Assembly (NCBI RefSeq): GCF_000718025.1
Contig: NZ_JODS01000003.1
Location: 62,001-126,000, forward strand
Reading direction: 5' to 3'
DNA from: Kitasatospora purpeofusca
Lineage (GTDB): Bacteria; Actinomycetota; Actinomycetes; Streptomycetales; Streptomycetaceae
Length of the DNA: 64,000 nucleotides
The translations under genes were made by a program, and so were the position numbers. This document shows, in pieces, positions 34,545 to 42,914 of this stretch (position 1 is its first letter; the number at the start of each line of letters is the position of its first letter). Below the pieces are notes generated by a model. The model was given only the letters and a program-made list of their open reading frames with translations, had not been told where the DNA came from and made no database searches.

Positions 34545-34583
34545 GAACGGCCCGCACGGCTCGGTGAGCCGTGCGGGCCGTTC
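34545..34583. terminator. Bidirectional terminator between MFS and ABC permease genes
   Basis: A perfect 18-bp stem (34545-34562/34566-34583) with a 3-nt loop between convergent genes. Confidence 0.88.
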
Positions 34584-34606
34584 GTACGTGTGCTCCGGGA
34601 GGTGTC

Positions 34607-35323
34607 CTACTCCTCCGAGGCCAGGGTGAGCCCGGCCAGCTTCACCGAGGCGAGCACGGTCGCCGCCACCGCGACCACCAGCAGCAGCACGACGGCCGCG
34701 CCGAGCGAGACCACCGAGGTGAGCGAGCCCTCGGCGGCCACCGACTCGGCCACCGCCATCCCCCACTGCTGGATGCTCAGCTTGCGGGCGCCCTCGACGA
34801 AGTTGCCGATCACCGACTCCCACACCAGCGCGTACGCCAGCCCGGCCACCACCGCGTGCCGGGTCACCACGCCGAGCAGCAGGAACAGCGCGCTGTACGC
34901 GGCCCCGGCGACCAGCGCGGCGGCCGTGTAGGCGAGCGCCAGGCCCTCCTTGGTGCCGTACATCAGCAACCCGGACAGCAGCATCGGCACCGCCGAGAAG
35001 GCCCAGGTGATGCCGATCGCCACCGTCAGCTTGGTGGTGATGATCTTCCAGCGCGGCAGCGGCTTGGCGAGCAGGTAGACGATCGAGCCGTCGTCGATCT
35101 CGGTGGCGATGGCGCCGGTGCCGACGACCAGTCCGAGGATCGGCAGCAGGGTCCCCAGACCGAGCTTGCCGAGGATGTCGACGACCAGGTCGTGGTGGTT
35201 CCCGCTGGACGCGGCGGCGAACGCCGAGACGAGCAGCAGCAGGACGGGGACCACCAGCAGCAGCAAGCCGCGGCGGCGGCCGAGCAGGCCGCGCAGCGTC
35301 AGCCTGGCGACGGTCGGGTTCAT
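34607..35323 (-). CDS. ABC-2 type transporter permease (exporter 2)
   Basis: A 238-aa permease with about six helices and the ABC-2 look: N-terminal LTLRGLLGRRRGLLLLVVPVLLLLVS, then GTGAIATEIDDGSIVYLLAKPLPRWKII and FLLLGVVTRHAVVAG. It pairs with the ATPase encoded just upstream (35415-36332). It is the last gene of a four-gene run encoding two ATPase/permease pairs. The substrate is unknown; the layout resembles antibiotic or lipid exporters. Confidence 0.88.
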   Translation of the reverse strand: MNPTVARLTLRGLLGRRRGLLLLVVPVLLLLVSAFAAASSGNHHDLVVDILGKLGLGTLLPILGLVVGTGAIATEIDDGSIVYLLAKPLPRWKIITTKLTVAIGITWAFSAVPMLLSGLLMYGTKEGLALAYTAAALVAGAAYSALFLLLGVVTRHAVVAGLAYALVWESVIGNFVEGARKLSIQQWGMAVAESVAAEGSLTSVVSLGAAVVLLLVVAVAATVLASVKLAGLTLASEE

Positions 35324-35414
35324 GGTGGGTCGGCCTTCCTGGGGTTCCTGGTCCTGGTGAGGGGTGCCGGTCGGCGGGCGGCGGCATCGGCGGCCCGGGG
35401 GCCGGGTGCCGGGG

Positions 35415-36332
35415 CTACGCGGAGACGAGGTAGGAGAACACGCTCTCCAGCGACTCGTCCGCCGGGGCCACGGTGTACAGCCGGATACCGGCCCGCTGGG
35501 CGACCTGCGGCAGCAGGGTGGTGAAGCCCTGGAAGTTCACCGCCTGGATCCGCAGTGCCTTCTCCTGCCAGTCCAGCTCGATGCCGGCCGTCGAGGGGTC
35601 GGCGATCAGCGCCGACGCGAGCTTGCGGTCGTCGCTGGAGCGGACCAGGTAGCGGTGCGGGCGGTAGGTCATCAGCCGGCGGATCTTGCGGAAGTCCCCG
35701 GACGCCGCGTGCCGGCCGGCCACCACCACCTCGATGTGCCGGGCCAGCTGCTCGACCTCCTCCAGGATGTGCGAGGAGAACAGCACCGTCCGGCCGTCCG
35801 CGCCGAACCGCCGCAGCAGGTCCATCAGCTGGAGCCGCTGGCGCGGGTCCATGCCGTTGAACGGCTCGTCGAGCAGCAGCACCGCCGGGTCGTGGACCAG
35901 CGCCGAGGCCATCTTGACCCGCTGTTTCATGCCCTTGGAGTAGGTGCCGGTGCGCCGCTCCTGGGCGTACTCCATCTCGACCAGGGCGAGCGCCTTGCGG
36001 GCGGCGGCGCCCGGGTGGGGCAGGCCGTGCAGCTCGGCGTTGGCGAGCACGAACTCCCAGCCGGTCAGGTAGTCGTACATCGACTCCCGCTCGGGGACCA
36101 GGCCGATCTGCCGGTACACCTCCTGGTTGCGCCAGATCGGCGCGCCGTCCAGGGTGACCGTGCCGGTGGACGGTGCCAGGAAGCCGCTCATCATGTGGAT
36201 GAGGGTCGACTTGCCGGCGCCGTTCGGGCCGAGCAGGCCCGTGATGCCGGGGCCGATCGACATGCTGACGTCGTTGACGGCGACCACGTTCCCGAACCAG
36301 CGGGAGACCTTGTCGATGGTGATGGTGGCCAT
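35415..36332 (-). CDS. ABC transporter ATP-binding protein (exporter 2)
   Basis: A 305-aa ATPase. Walker A is LLGPNGAGKSTLIHMMSG, the signature YSKGMKQRVKMA (a KGMKQR variant common to DrrA/CcmA-type exporters), and Walker B VLLLDEPFNGMDPRQR, followed by the switch His in VLFSSHILEEVEQL. The C-terminal ~80 residues are the accessory domain typical of ABC-2 exporters (ending LESVFSYLVSA). Start ATG 36332. It is placed between two permease genes, 26 nt after the first. Confidence 0.92.
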   Translation of the reverse strand: MATITIDKVSRWFGNVVAVNDVSMSIGPGITGLLGPNGAGKSTLIHMMSGFLAPSTGTVTLDGAPIWRNQEVYRQIGLVPERESMYDYLTGWEFVLANAELHGLPHPGAAARKALALVEMEYAQERRTGTYSKGMKQRVKMASALVHDPAVLLLDEPFNGMDPRQRLQLMDLLRRFGADGRTVLFSSHILEEVEQLARHIEVVVAGRHAASGDFRKIRRLMTYRPHRYLVRSSDDRKLASALIADPSTAGIELDWQEKALRIQAVNFQGFTTLLPQVAQRAGIRLYTVAPADESLESVFSYLVSA

Positions 36333-36358
36333 GACGCCCTCTCAAACGCTCGAAAGAT

Positions 36359-37270
36359 TCAAATGCTTCGGTAGCGGCGCAGCAGCAGCCGGTACGAGCC
36401 GGCCACCATCGCGACGGCGACCAGGGTGAACACCAGCAGGCCGAGCCCGCCCGGAGCGTGCATCCGCTCCGGGCCGGTGCCGAGGTCGAACAGCTCGTTG
36501 GTCAGGCTCTCCACCAGCCCGCCCGGCGACAGCAGCACCGCCCACTGCGGGTAGGTCGGCAGCGGCTCGTCGAAGCCGACCGTGGTGGTGGCCAGCCCCA
36601 CCACGACCCCGACCACCGCGGTGGTCACCGCCAGGTAGCCCATGATCGCGGCCACCCCGAAGCCCCGCCGCGGCGTGGTGGCGGCGATCACCACCGCGAC
36701 CGAGGTCGGCACCAGGGCGTACAGCACGGCGGCCGTCAGACCGTAGAAGAAGTGCGCGGTCTGGTCCCCGAACTTCAGCCCGACCAGCAGCGAGCCGATG
36801 TAGAGCACCAGCAGCGGCGCGAGCATCAGCAGCAGTTGGGCGCAGGCCATCGCCCCGAACTTGGCCCGGACGTAGTCGGTGCGGGTGATCGGCCGGGAGA
36901 AGTACAGCGGCACGGTGTGGTGGCGCAGGTCCCGGGAGAACAGCACCGGCGCCTGCGAGGCCAGGAAGATCGAGACGACCAGCCCGATCGCGCTCAGGTA
37001 CTGGGCGTAGTCCACCGGCAGCTTGTCGACCCCGGTGACCACGGCGACCGCGACGATGATCAGGGCGGGCACGGTGGCCACGCCCAGCACCAGCATCGGC
37101 AGCACCTTGGACTTGCCGGACCGCCCGAGGCCGTACGCGGCGCGCAGGCTCTGGGTGAACAGCGAGCGGGCGGCGTAGCCCCGGCCGAGCCGGGGCCCGG
37201 TGTAGCCGCGGTAGCCGATGTCGTGGATGACGCCGGTGTCGGCCGGGCGGAACTCAGGAGGCAGCGACAT
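36359..37270 (-). CDS. ABC-2 type transporter permease (exporter 1)
   Basis: A 303-aa permease with about six to seven helices (VLPMLVLGVATVPALIIVAV, AQLLLMLAPLLVLYIGSLLV and others), with the ABC-2 motif FSRDLRHHTVPLYFSRPITRTDYV between helices 2 and 3. The start is ATG 37270 (MSLPPEFRPAD), overlapping the 3' end of the upstream ATPase gene by 17 bp, so the two are coupled. Confidence 0.88.
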   Translation of the reverse strand: MSLPPEFRPADTGVIHDIGYRGYTGPRLGRGYAARSLFTQSLRAAYGLGRSGKSKVLPMLVLGVATVPALIIVAVAVVTGVDKLPVDYAQYLSAIGLVVSIFLASQAPVLFSRDLRHHTVPLYFSRPITRTDYVRAKFGAMACAQLLLMLAPLLVLYIGSLLVGLKFGDQTAHFFYGLTAAVLYALVPTSVAVVIAATTPRRGFGVAAIMGYLAVTTAVVGVVVGLATTTVGFDEPLPTYPQWAVLLSPGGLVESLTNELFDLGTGPERMHAPGGLGLLVFTLVAVAMVAGSYRLLLRRYRSI

Positions 37271-38264
37271 CTGCGGTACTCCCCTCGTTCTCCGTGGTCC
37301 GGGTGCTGTCGGTGCTGGCACTGCTCTCGGCGCCGTCCGCGTTCGCGGTGAACAGCTCCGCGACCCGGTGCCGCCGCTGCTCCAGCCGGACCAGGCCGAG
37401 ACCGAGCCCCGCGACCGCGTCCCGGATGGCGTCGTAGGTCTCGTCGCCCGCCAGCCGGACCAGCAGGATCCGCGGCCCCTCCGTCTCCACCGACAGGCCC
37501 GCCGCCACCAGCCGCGTGCGCACCGCGGCGCTCGCGTCCAGGCCGTGGTCCTCCGGGTGGTCCGTCACCTCGACCGCCAGGGTGGCCGTCGCGCCGGTGA
37601 AGGAGGCGGTCGACGAGGAGCGCAGCAGCTTGCCGCCGTCGATGACCACCAGGTGGTCGCAGGTGCGCTCCAGCTCGCCCAGCAGGTGGGTGGTGACCAG
37701 CACCGAGATGCCGAAGTCGCTGTACACGCGGCGGATCAGCGCCAGCATGTCGTCCCGGCCGACCGGGTCCAGCCCGTTGGTCGGCTCGTCGAGCAGCACC
37801 AGCTTCGGGTCGTGCACCAGCGCCTGCGCCAGCTTCACCCGCTGCTTCATACCGGTCGAGTAGCCGCCCATCGGGCGGTACCGCTCCTCGTACAGGCCGA
37901 CGTGCCGCAGCGTGTCCGCCGTCCGCTCCCTGGCGGCGGCGGCCGGCAGCCCGGCCATCCGCGCCATGTGGACCACGAACTCGGTGGCCGAGACGTCCGG
38001 CGGCAGGCAGTCGTGCTCCGGCATGTAGCCGACCTGCTCACGGATCGCCGACCCCTGGGTGGCGATGTCCAGCCCGAGCACCCGCCCGGTCCCGGAGGAC
38101 GCCGGGGAGAGCCCGAGCAGGATCTTGATGAGTGTGGACTTGCCGGCGCCATTGGCTCCCACCAGACCGACCACCCCGGGCTCGACCTCAACGGTCAGCT
38201 GATCGAGGGCAGTCACCCGGGGGAACCTCTTGGTGAGGCCGTCCGTCTTGATGACAGTGGACAC
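37254..38264 (-). CDS. ABC transporter ATP-binding protein (exporter 1)
   Basis: A 336-aa ATPase. Walker A is LVGANGAGKSTLIKILLG, signature GYSTGMKQRVKLAQ, Walker B LVLLDEPTNGLDPVGRD, with an H-loop in VTTHLLGELE. The C-terminus is an acidic Ser/Thr-rich tail. The start is taken as GTG 38264 (VSTVIKTDGLTKRF): TACGTT sits 6 nt upstream with no ribosome-binding site, and homologues begin here; an ATG at 38300 is an alternative. It is the first gene of the four-gene ABC operon. Confidence 0.9.
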   Translation of the reverse strand: MSTVIKTDGLTKRFPRVTALDQLTVEVEPGVVGLVGANGAGKSTLIKILLGLSPASSGTGRVLGLDIATQGSAIREQVGYMPEHDCLPPDVSATEFVVHMARMAGLPAAAARERTADTLRHVGLYEERYRPMGGYSTGMKQRVKLAQALVHDPKLVLLDEPTNGLDPVGRDDMLALIRRVYSDFGISVLVTTHLLGELERTCDHLVVIDGGKLLRSSSTASFTGATATLAVEVTDHPEDHGLDASAAVRTRLVAAGLSVETEGPRILLVRLAGDETYDAIRDAVAGLGLGLVRLEQRRHRVAELFTANADGAESSASTDSTRTTENEGSTADVAAS

Positions 38265-38270
38265 AGGCTC

Positions 38271-38276
38271 AACGTA
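38271..38276 (-). promoter_or_regulatory. -10 element of leaderless ABC operon
   Basis: TACGTT on the minus strand, 6 nt from GTG 38264. Confidence 0.55.
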
Positions 38277-38420
38277 GTGCGCGTGTGCCCTTGTGAACAT
38301 GGGCTGCGATGACGAGCCCGCCTGCAACTCCGGGATGACACCGCCCCGCCCGTCCCCTAGGGGCCGGCTCCTCGGGACCACGGCCGCGGGCGGCCCGGCA
38401 CCGCCCGCGCGCCGCTCCCC

Positions 38421-39308
38421 TCAGCCCAGCTGGGCGAGGCCCTCGGTGGCGATCCGCTCGAACACCGCCAGGTCGTTGGCGAAGATCGAGTCCGGCACCG
38501 GCCAGTGCACCACCAGCTCGGTGATCCCCAACTCCCGGTACGTCCCGGCCCAGTCCACGAAGGCGTCCACCGACTCCAGCGGCTTCTCCGCCGTCGAGCC
38601 CTGGAGCAGCACCTTCTCCAGCTCGCCGGCGTCCCGCCCGCGTGCCTCGCAGGCCGCCGTCAGCTTCGCGATCTGCTGCGCGACCACGCCGGGCGCCTGC
38701 TCCACCGGCACGTCCGCCGGGCCCTTCGGGTCCCCGTACGTCACCCAGCCCTGCCCGAACTCGGCGGCCAGCCGCAGCCCGCGCGGGCCCGTCGCCGCCA
38801 CGTAGAACGGCACCCGCGGCGACTGCGTGCAGCCGGGGATGTTCCGCGCCTCCACCGCCGAGTAGTAGGCGCCCTCACGCGTCGTCGCGTCGTTGGTCAG
38901 CAGTTCGTCCAGCAGCGGCAGGAACTCCCCCAGCCGGTCCGCCCGCTCCTTCGGCGACCAGGCCTCCTGGCCCATCGCCGTCGCGTCGTACCCCGTCCCA
39001 CCGGCGCCGATCCCCAGCGTCAGCCGCCCGCCGGACACGTCGTCCAGCGTGATCAGCTCCTTCGCCAGCGTCACCGGGTGCCGGAAGTTCGGCGAGGTCA
39101 CCAGCGTCCCCAGCCGGATCCGCTCGGTCGCGGTGGCCGCCGCGGTCAGCGTCGGCACCGATCCGAACCACGGCTCGTCCCGGAACGACCGCCACGACAG
39201 GTGGTCGTAGGTGTAGGCGGCGTGGAAGCCGAGGTCCTCGGCCCGCCGCCAGATCTTCTGCCCCTCGCTCCACCGGTGGATGGGGAGGATCACCGTACTG
39301 AGTCGCAT
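38421..39308 (-). CDS. LLM-class F420-dependent oxidoreductase
   Basis: A 295-aa TIM-barrel luciferase-like monooxygenase family protein. It shows AAYTYDHLSWRSF (family YDH motif), RIRLGTLVTSPNFRHPVTLAKELITLDDVSGGRLTLGIGAGG, and ATGPRGLRLAAEFGQGWVTYG near the cofactor phosphate site. Members reduce or oxidise small molecules with coenzyme F420 (or FMN). ATG 39308 is preceded at exactly 7 nt by TAGGGT and no Shine-Dalgarno (leaderless). Confidence 0.92.
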   Translation of the reverse strand: MRLSTVILPIHRWSEGQKIWRRAEDLGFHAAYTYDHLSWRSFRDEPWFGSVPTLTAAATATERIRLGTLVTSPNFRHPVTLAKELITLDDVSGGRLTLGIGAGGTGYDATAMGQEAWSPKERADRLGEFLPLLDELLTNDATTREGAYYSAVEARNIPGCTQSPRVPFYVAATGPRGLRLAAEFGQGWVTYGDPKGPADVPVEQAPGVVAQQIAKLTAACEARGRDAGELEKVLLQGSTAEKPLESVDAFVDWAGTYRELGITELVVHWPVPDSIFANDLAVFERIATEGLAQLG

Positions 39309-39315
39309 GCCGTCG

Positions 39316-39321
39316 ACCCTA
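39316..39321 (-). promoter_or_regulatory. -10 element of leaderless LLM oxidoreductase gene
   Basis: TAGGGT on the minus strand, 7 nt from ATG 39308. Confidence 0.55.
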
Positions 39322-39354
39322 CGGGAGCCGTCGGCGGCCGGCCCCCCGTCGGAC

Positions 39355-40290
39355 TCAGCGCCGCAGCCAGCTCAGCAGGGTCGTCGCCGTGAACACCGCG
39401 ACGGACGCCAGCCAGACCGCGCGCGGGGTCAGCCGGACCGTGCGCGGGGTCGGCCACCCGCGGCCCTCCTCCGGGGGCCGGGGCTGCGGGGCCGGAGCCA
39501 GCAGCGCGTCCGCGAAGGCCCGGGCGGTCGGCGGCCGGTCCGCCGGCTCGACGGACATCGCGGCCCGCAGCAGCAGGGCGACGTGCGGGGGGAGCTCCGC
39601 CCCGGCCGGGAGCTCCGGCAGCGTCGAGGCGGTCGGCCGGTCGGTCATCATGGCCGTGGCGCGCCCGCCCGGGCCGAACGGCTTCTGACCGGTCAGCAGC
39701 TCGTAGGCCACCACGGCCAGCGCGTACACGTCGGCCCGGCCGTCGAACCCACCGGTCTGGAAGGCCTGTTCCGGTGCCATGTACGCGGGCGTGCCCGTGG
39801 TCACCGTCAGCCCGGACGCGTCGGCCAGTTGCTTCGCGCTGCCCAGGTCCGCCACCAGCACCGCGGCCGGCGCGGGGTCGGTGGCGAGCAGCAGGTTGGA
39901 CGGCTTGACGTCGCGGTGCACCACACCCGCCTCGTGCAGGACCTGGACCGCGTGGGCCGCCTCCGCGGCCAGCCGCAGGGCCTCCCGCGGCTCGCACTGC
40001 CCGACCCGGTCCGCCAGGGTGCCGCCGCGCACGAGGTCCATGACGAAGTAGGGCCGGTCCTCCTGCACCCCGACGTCGTGCACCCGGACCACCCGCGGGC
40101 TGGCGATCCGGCGCAGCAGTCGCGCCTCCGCCAGGAACCGCTCGCGCACATCGGCGTTGGCGGCCCAGTTCTCGGCCAGCACCTTCACCGCGACCTCGGT
40201 GTCGAGCTCCGGGTCGTAGGCCTTCCAGACCGTGGCGAAGGAGCCGGCCCCGAGCCGCTCCAGCAGGAGGTAACGGCCGAGCTTGCGCAT
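39355..40290 (-). CDS. Membrane-tethered Ser/Thr protein kinase
   Basis: A 311-aa Hanks-type kinase. Gly-rich loop LGAGSFATVW, VAVK Lys36, catalytic loop VVHRDVKPSN (Asp127), metal motif ADLGSAK (DLG rather than DFG, Asp148), APE in YMAPEQ, and activation segment Thr-rich LTVTTGTPAY. After the kinase domain a Pro-rich linker leads to a single C-terminal helix (AVWLASVAVFTATTLLSWL) with almost no extracellular part, so there is no sensor domain. It is divergent from the ECF sigma factor with only 29 bp between starts; the gap carries an inverted repeat. Confidence 0.93.
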   Translation of the reverse strand: MRKLGRYLLLERLGAGSFATVWKAYDPELDTEVAVKVLAENWAANADVRERFLAEARLLRRIASPRVVRVHDVGVQEDRPYFVMDLVRGGTLADRVGQCEPREALRLAAEAAHAVQVLHEAGVVHRDVKPSNLLLATDPAPAAVLVADLGSAKQLADASGLTVTTGTPAYMAPEQAFQTGGFDGRADVYALAVVAYELLTGQKPFGPGGRATAMMTDRPTASTLPELPAGAELPPHVALLLRAAMSVEPADRPPTARAFADALLAPAPQPRPPEEGRGWPTPRTVRLTPRAVWLASVAVFTATTLLSWLRR

Positions 40291-40292
40291 GT

Positions 40293-40306
40293 GGCAGCAT
40301 TCTGCC
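40293..40306. promoter_or_regulatory. Inverted repeat between divergent kinase and ECF sigma genes
   Basis: GGCAG-CATT-CTGCC lies in the 29-bp gap between the divergent kinase and sigma starts. A single site could control both directions. Confidence 0.5.
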
Positions 40307-40319
40307 GGAGTCGGGGGGA

Positions 40320-40922
40320 GTGCGGAACTCCTCTTCGGCGGACGCGATACCGGGCGGGACGGAACGGGGGATCCGGGTGTTCGAGGAAGGTGAGCCGGAA
40401 CGGCTCGTGGCGGCCGCCCGGGCGGGCGACCCGGGGGCGATGGAGTACCTGCTGGCCAAGCTGCGGCCGGTGGTGCTGCGCCGCTGCTCGCGCTTCCTGC
40501 CCCACCACGCCGACGCGGAGGAGGCCGCGCAGGACGCGCTGCTGTCCATCAGCACGCACCTGGGCAAGTACGACGGCCGGGGCTCCTTCCAGGGCTGGGT
40601 GACCGTGATCGCCTCGAACGCCGCCCGGTCCACCTACCGCTCGATGCGCCGGCGCGCCGAGGACAGCCACGCCGACCTCCCCGAGCATGTCGACCCGCGC
40701 ACCACCAGCGTCATCGCCGGGACCAGGCTCGACGTGATGGAGGCGCTGGCCGCGCTGGAGCAGCAGCACCCCGCGCTGGTGGAGTCCTTCGTGCTGCGCG
40801 ACCTGGGCGACCTGACCTACGCCCAGGTGGCCGAGCAGTTGGACACCCCGATGGGCACGGTCAAGGACCGGATCCAGAAGGCCCGCCGCTTCATGCGCGA
40901 ACGCCTGGTCACCGGTCCGTGA
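40320..40922 (+). CDS. ECF (sigma-70 family) RNA polymerase sigma factor
   Basis: A 200-aa extracytoplasmic-function sigma factor. Region 2 is residues ~25-105 (MEYLLAKLRPVVLRRCSRFLPHHADAEEAAQDALLSI, FQGWVTVIASNAARSTYRS); region 4 is residues ~140-195 (LVESFVLRDLGDLTYAQVAEQLDTPMGTVKDRIQKARR). GTG 40320 is given; GTG 40377 (VFEEGEPERLV) is a credible alternative. Its last codon overlaps the next gene start (GTGA), so the exported protein downstream is translationally coupled. No classical zinc anti-sigma gene is adjacent; the kinase upstream could be the control. Confidence 0.9.
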   Translation: MRNSSSADAIPGGTERGIRVFEEGEPERLVAAARAGDPGAMEYLLAKLRPVVLRRCSRFLPHHADAEEAAQDALLSISTHLGKYDGRGSFQGWVTVIASNAARSTYRSMRRRAEDSHADLPEHVDPRTTSVIAGTRLDVMEALAALEQQHPALVESFVLRDLGDLTYAQVAEQLDTPMGTVKDRIQKARRFMRERLVTGP

Positions 40923-41743
40923 ACGGCGGTCCCGCGGCGGGCGGCGGCGGCCACGCCGTGGTCCGGACCCGGTCCGCCGTCGCCGCCCTGGTGGCGGCCG
41001 CCGTGCTCGGGCTGGCGACCGGCCGGTTCGTCCTGCCGCCGCCCGCCGGCGGGGACGCGGGCCCGGCGGGGCGGTCGGCTCCCGCGACGACGACGCCCGG
41101 CTCGGCCTCCGTTTCCGCCTCGCCGACCGATGCTCCCGGTGCGCCAGCGACACCCGGTGCGCCCGGGCCGGTGACGACCGCGAACCTGCTGGAACCCCTG
41201 GCGTTCCGCCCGGAGGTCGCCACCGGGCGGATCCACGTCACCGACCGGTACGGCGACGGGTTCTACGCCAACTCGGCCTGCAGCGGCGAGAAGACCCTCA
41301 CCCAGACCCTCGGCGTGCCCGGCGCCCACTTCCGCGGACTGACGACCAGCCTCCGCACCGACCCGGACGACCCCACCTGGGCGACCGACAAGGTCGACCA
41401 GGTCGCCCGCGAGGTCGTCGCCGAAGCCCCGAGCCCGTCCCTGGCGCAGGACTTCACCGAGCGCCTGCTGCAGGAGCAGGTGACCTGCCAGGAGCAGCCG
41501 CCGGGGCACTGGGTCTACGGAAGGACCACGACGGTGCGGTTCGCCCCGGACGTCACCGCGAGCTGGATGGGCACCTACGAGGGCCTCCTCAACACCACCG
41601 GCAGAGCGCCGGAGGTCGAGGAGCCCTGCGGCGGCGTCGCCGTACTGCGCAACGGCAGCCACTACGGGGTGCTGGAGGTCCACACCTGCCTGGGGACGGC
41701 CGCGATGGACCGCGTCGTCAGGACCGCTCTGTCACGGCTCTGA
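40919..41743 (+). CDS. Exported/membrane-anchored protein coupled to the ECF sigma factor
   Basis: A 274-aa protein with a short cytosolic head, a signal/anchor helix (SAVAALVAAAVLGLATGRFVL), a Thr/Ser/Pro/Ala-rich linker (residues ~40-85) and an extracellular domain. That domain has NSACSGEKTLTQ, EQVTCQEQPPGHWVYGR, EEPCGGVAVLRNGSHYGVLEVHTC, i.e. four Cys probably forming two disulfides. No known family. The GTG start overlaps the sigma stop by 4 bp. Its position is that of an anti-sigma factor or surface sensor, but the cytosolic part (~15 aa) is too short to bind sigma in the usual way. The neighbour at 41838 is a paralogue. Confidence 0.7.
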   Translation: MNGGPAAGGGGHAVVRTRSAVAALVAAAVLGLATGRFVLPPPAGGDAGPAGRSAPATTTPGSASVSASPTDAPGAPATPGAPGPVTTANLLEPLAFRPEVATGRIHVTDRYGDGFYANSACSGEKTLTQTLGVPGAHFRGLTTSLRTDPDDPTWATDKVDQVAREVVAEAPSPSLAQDFTERLLQEQVTCQEQPPGHWVYGRTTTVRFAPDVTASWMGTYEGLLNTTGRAPEVEEPCGGVAVLRNGSHYGVLEVHTCLGTAAMDRVVRTALSRL

Positions 41744-41837
41744 AACAGCCGGCCAGGGATCCGACTTTCCCGACCCCGGCGGCATCTCCCCGGTTGTACG
41801 AGGACGCAGCGGGCGTCCCGACCACCAGGGGGACCAG

Positions 41838-42521
41838 ATGACCGAGAACCGGGCCGTCCAGCAGAAGTCCGTTCGCCGCAACCGGGTCGCCGCCGCGGCC
41901 TGCGTCGCCGCCGCACTGATCGCGGTCAGCGTCGTCGGCACCCGGTCGGCCACCGCCGACGGGGCCGCGCCCAGCGCGACGGTCGCCGCCCAGCCTGCCG
42001 CCGTCACGGCCCCCGCGCCCGGACTCGGCTCCGCCGCCCTCGTCCAGAGCGAGGACCAGGTCCAGCAGGGCCTGGCCCCGGTCGGCGCGACCGTCGCGCT
42101 GACCGGGCGCCAGGGGCTGTCCGCGTGCTCCGGCGAGCAGACGATGCGCGACCTGACCAAGGGCCGGGCCACCGCGTACGCCTCCGTGACCTGGACCTTC
42201 GCCACCGACGGCCTGCTGATCGAGTCGGCCGCGAGCGCCCCCACCGGGCCCGTGGCCGCCACCTGGGAGCAGCAGCTCGTCGCGCTCGTCCAGGACTGCC
42301 AGCACGAGCCCGCCGGCCACTGGTACTACGGCGCGGCCCACACCCTGACCGCCGCCGGCGGCACCGCCCACTGGTACCCCTCCTACAACGGCGACGGCGC
42401 CGCCAGTGGCGGGGTCGCCGTCCTGCGCAGCGGCACCCGGGTCGCCCTCGTCGAGCTCACCGGCCCCGCAGCCTCGGTCGAAGGCATCACCACCGCGGCG
42501 CTGAAGCGCCTCGCCCCCTGA
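41838..42521 (+). CDS. Secreted paralogue of the sigma-coupled protein
   Basis: A 227-aa exported protein with a signal peptide/anchor (RVAAAACVAAALIAVSVVGTRSATA), an Ala/Pro-rich linker, then a domain sharing landmark strings with the preceding protein: LSACSGEQTMRDL, VQDCQHEPAGHWYYG and GGVAVLRSGTRVALVEL. Only two of the four cysteines are retained. ATG 41838 has GGGGA 6 nt upstream. It probably derives from duplication and may be a target or partner of the sigma factor. Function unknown. Confidence 0.7.
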   Translation: MTENRAVQQKSVRRNRVAAAACVAAALIAVSVVGTRSATADGAAPSATVAAQPAAVTAPAPGLGSAALVQSEDQVQQGLAPVGATVALTGRQGLSACSGEQTMRDLTKGRATAYASVTWTFATDGLLIESAASAPTGPVAATWEQQLVALVQDCQHEPAGHWYYGAAHTLTAAGGTAHWYPSYNGDGAASGGVAVLRSGTRVALVELTGPAASVEGITTAALKRLAP

Positions 42522-42607
42522 ACCGGTGGCCCCGCCCGCGCCGGCGGGCGGGGCCGCCTTCCTCCGTGATCCTCCAGCGACAGCGGGCGGGAGGACCCGC
42601 ATCGATC

Positions 42608-42626
42608 ACACACGGTGTAATACACT
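42608..42626 (+). promoter_or_regulatory. Toxin-antitoxin promoter/operator
   Basis: Alternating half-sites ACAC-G-GTGT (42610-42618) and GTGTA-A-TACAC (42615-42625) overlap the -10 TACACT (42621-42626), which ends 6 nt before the antitoxin ATG (leaderless). This is the kind of array expected for cooperative binding of a ribbon-helix-helix antitoxin. Confidence 0.6.
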
Positions 42627-42632
42627 TCTGCC

Positions 42633-42914
42633 ATGGACTCCTCCCGCGCCGGCAAGACCAGAGTCACCAGCGTCTCCCTGCGCGCGGAGACCTTGGAGGC
42701 GATCCGCGCGCGGGCGGGGAAGCAGGGTGTCTCCTCGTACATCGAGGAAGCCGTCCAGAGGCAGCTCCAGCGCGAGGCCGTCGACGAGTACATCGCGGCC
42801 GCCGAGGCCGAGCACGGACCGGTCGACCCGGCCGAAGTGGCGGCCAGGGCCGACCGCATCCGTGCGCACCACGCCGCCCGTCGCGGAGGCGACGCTCCGG
42901 CGGACGCCGCGTGA
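42633..42914 (+). CDS. Ribbon-helix-helix (CopG-like) antitoxin
   Basis: A 93-aa protein. The N-terminal beta strand and two helices (TRVTSVSLRAETLEAIRARAGKQGVSSYIEEAVQRQL) match the RHH DNA-binding fold, and the acidic/Ala-rich C-terminus would wrap the toxin. It overlaps the PIN toxin start by 4 bp (GTGA). It likely represses its own promoter at 42608-42626. Confidence 0.8.
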   Translation: MDSSRAGKTRVTSVSLRAETLEAIRARAGKQGVSSYIEEAVQRQLQREAVDEYIAAAEAEHGPVDPAEVAARADRIRAHHAARRGGDAPADAA

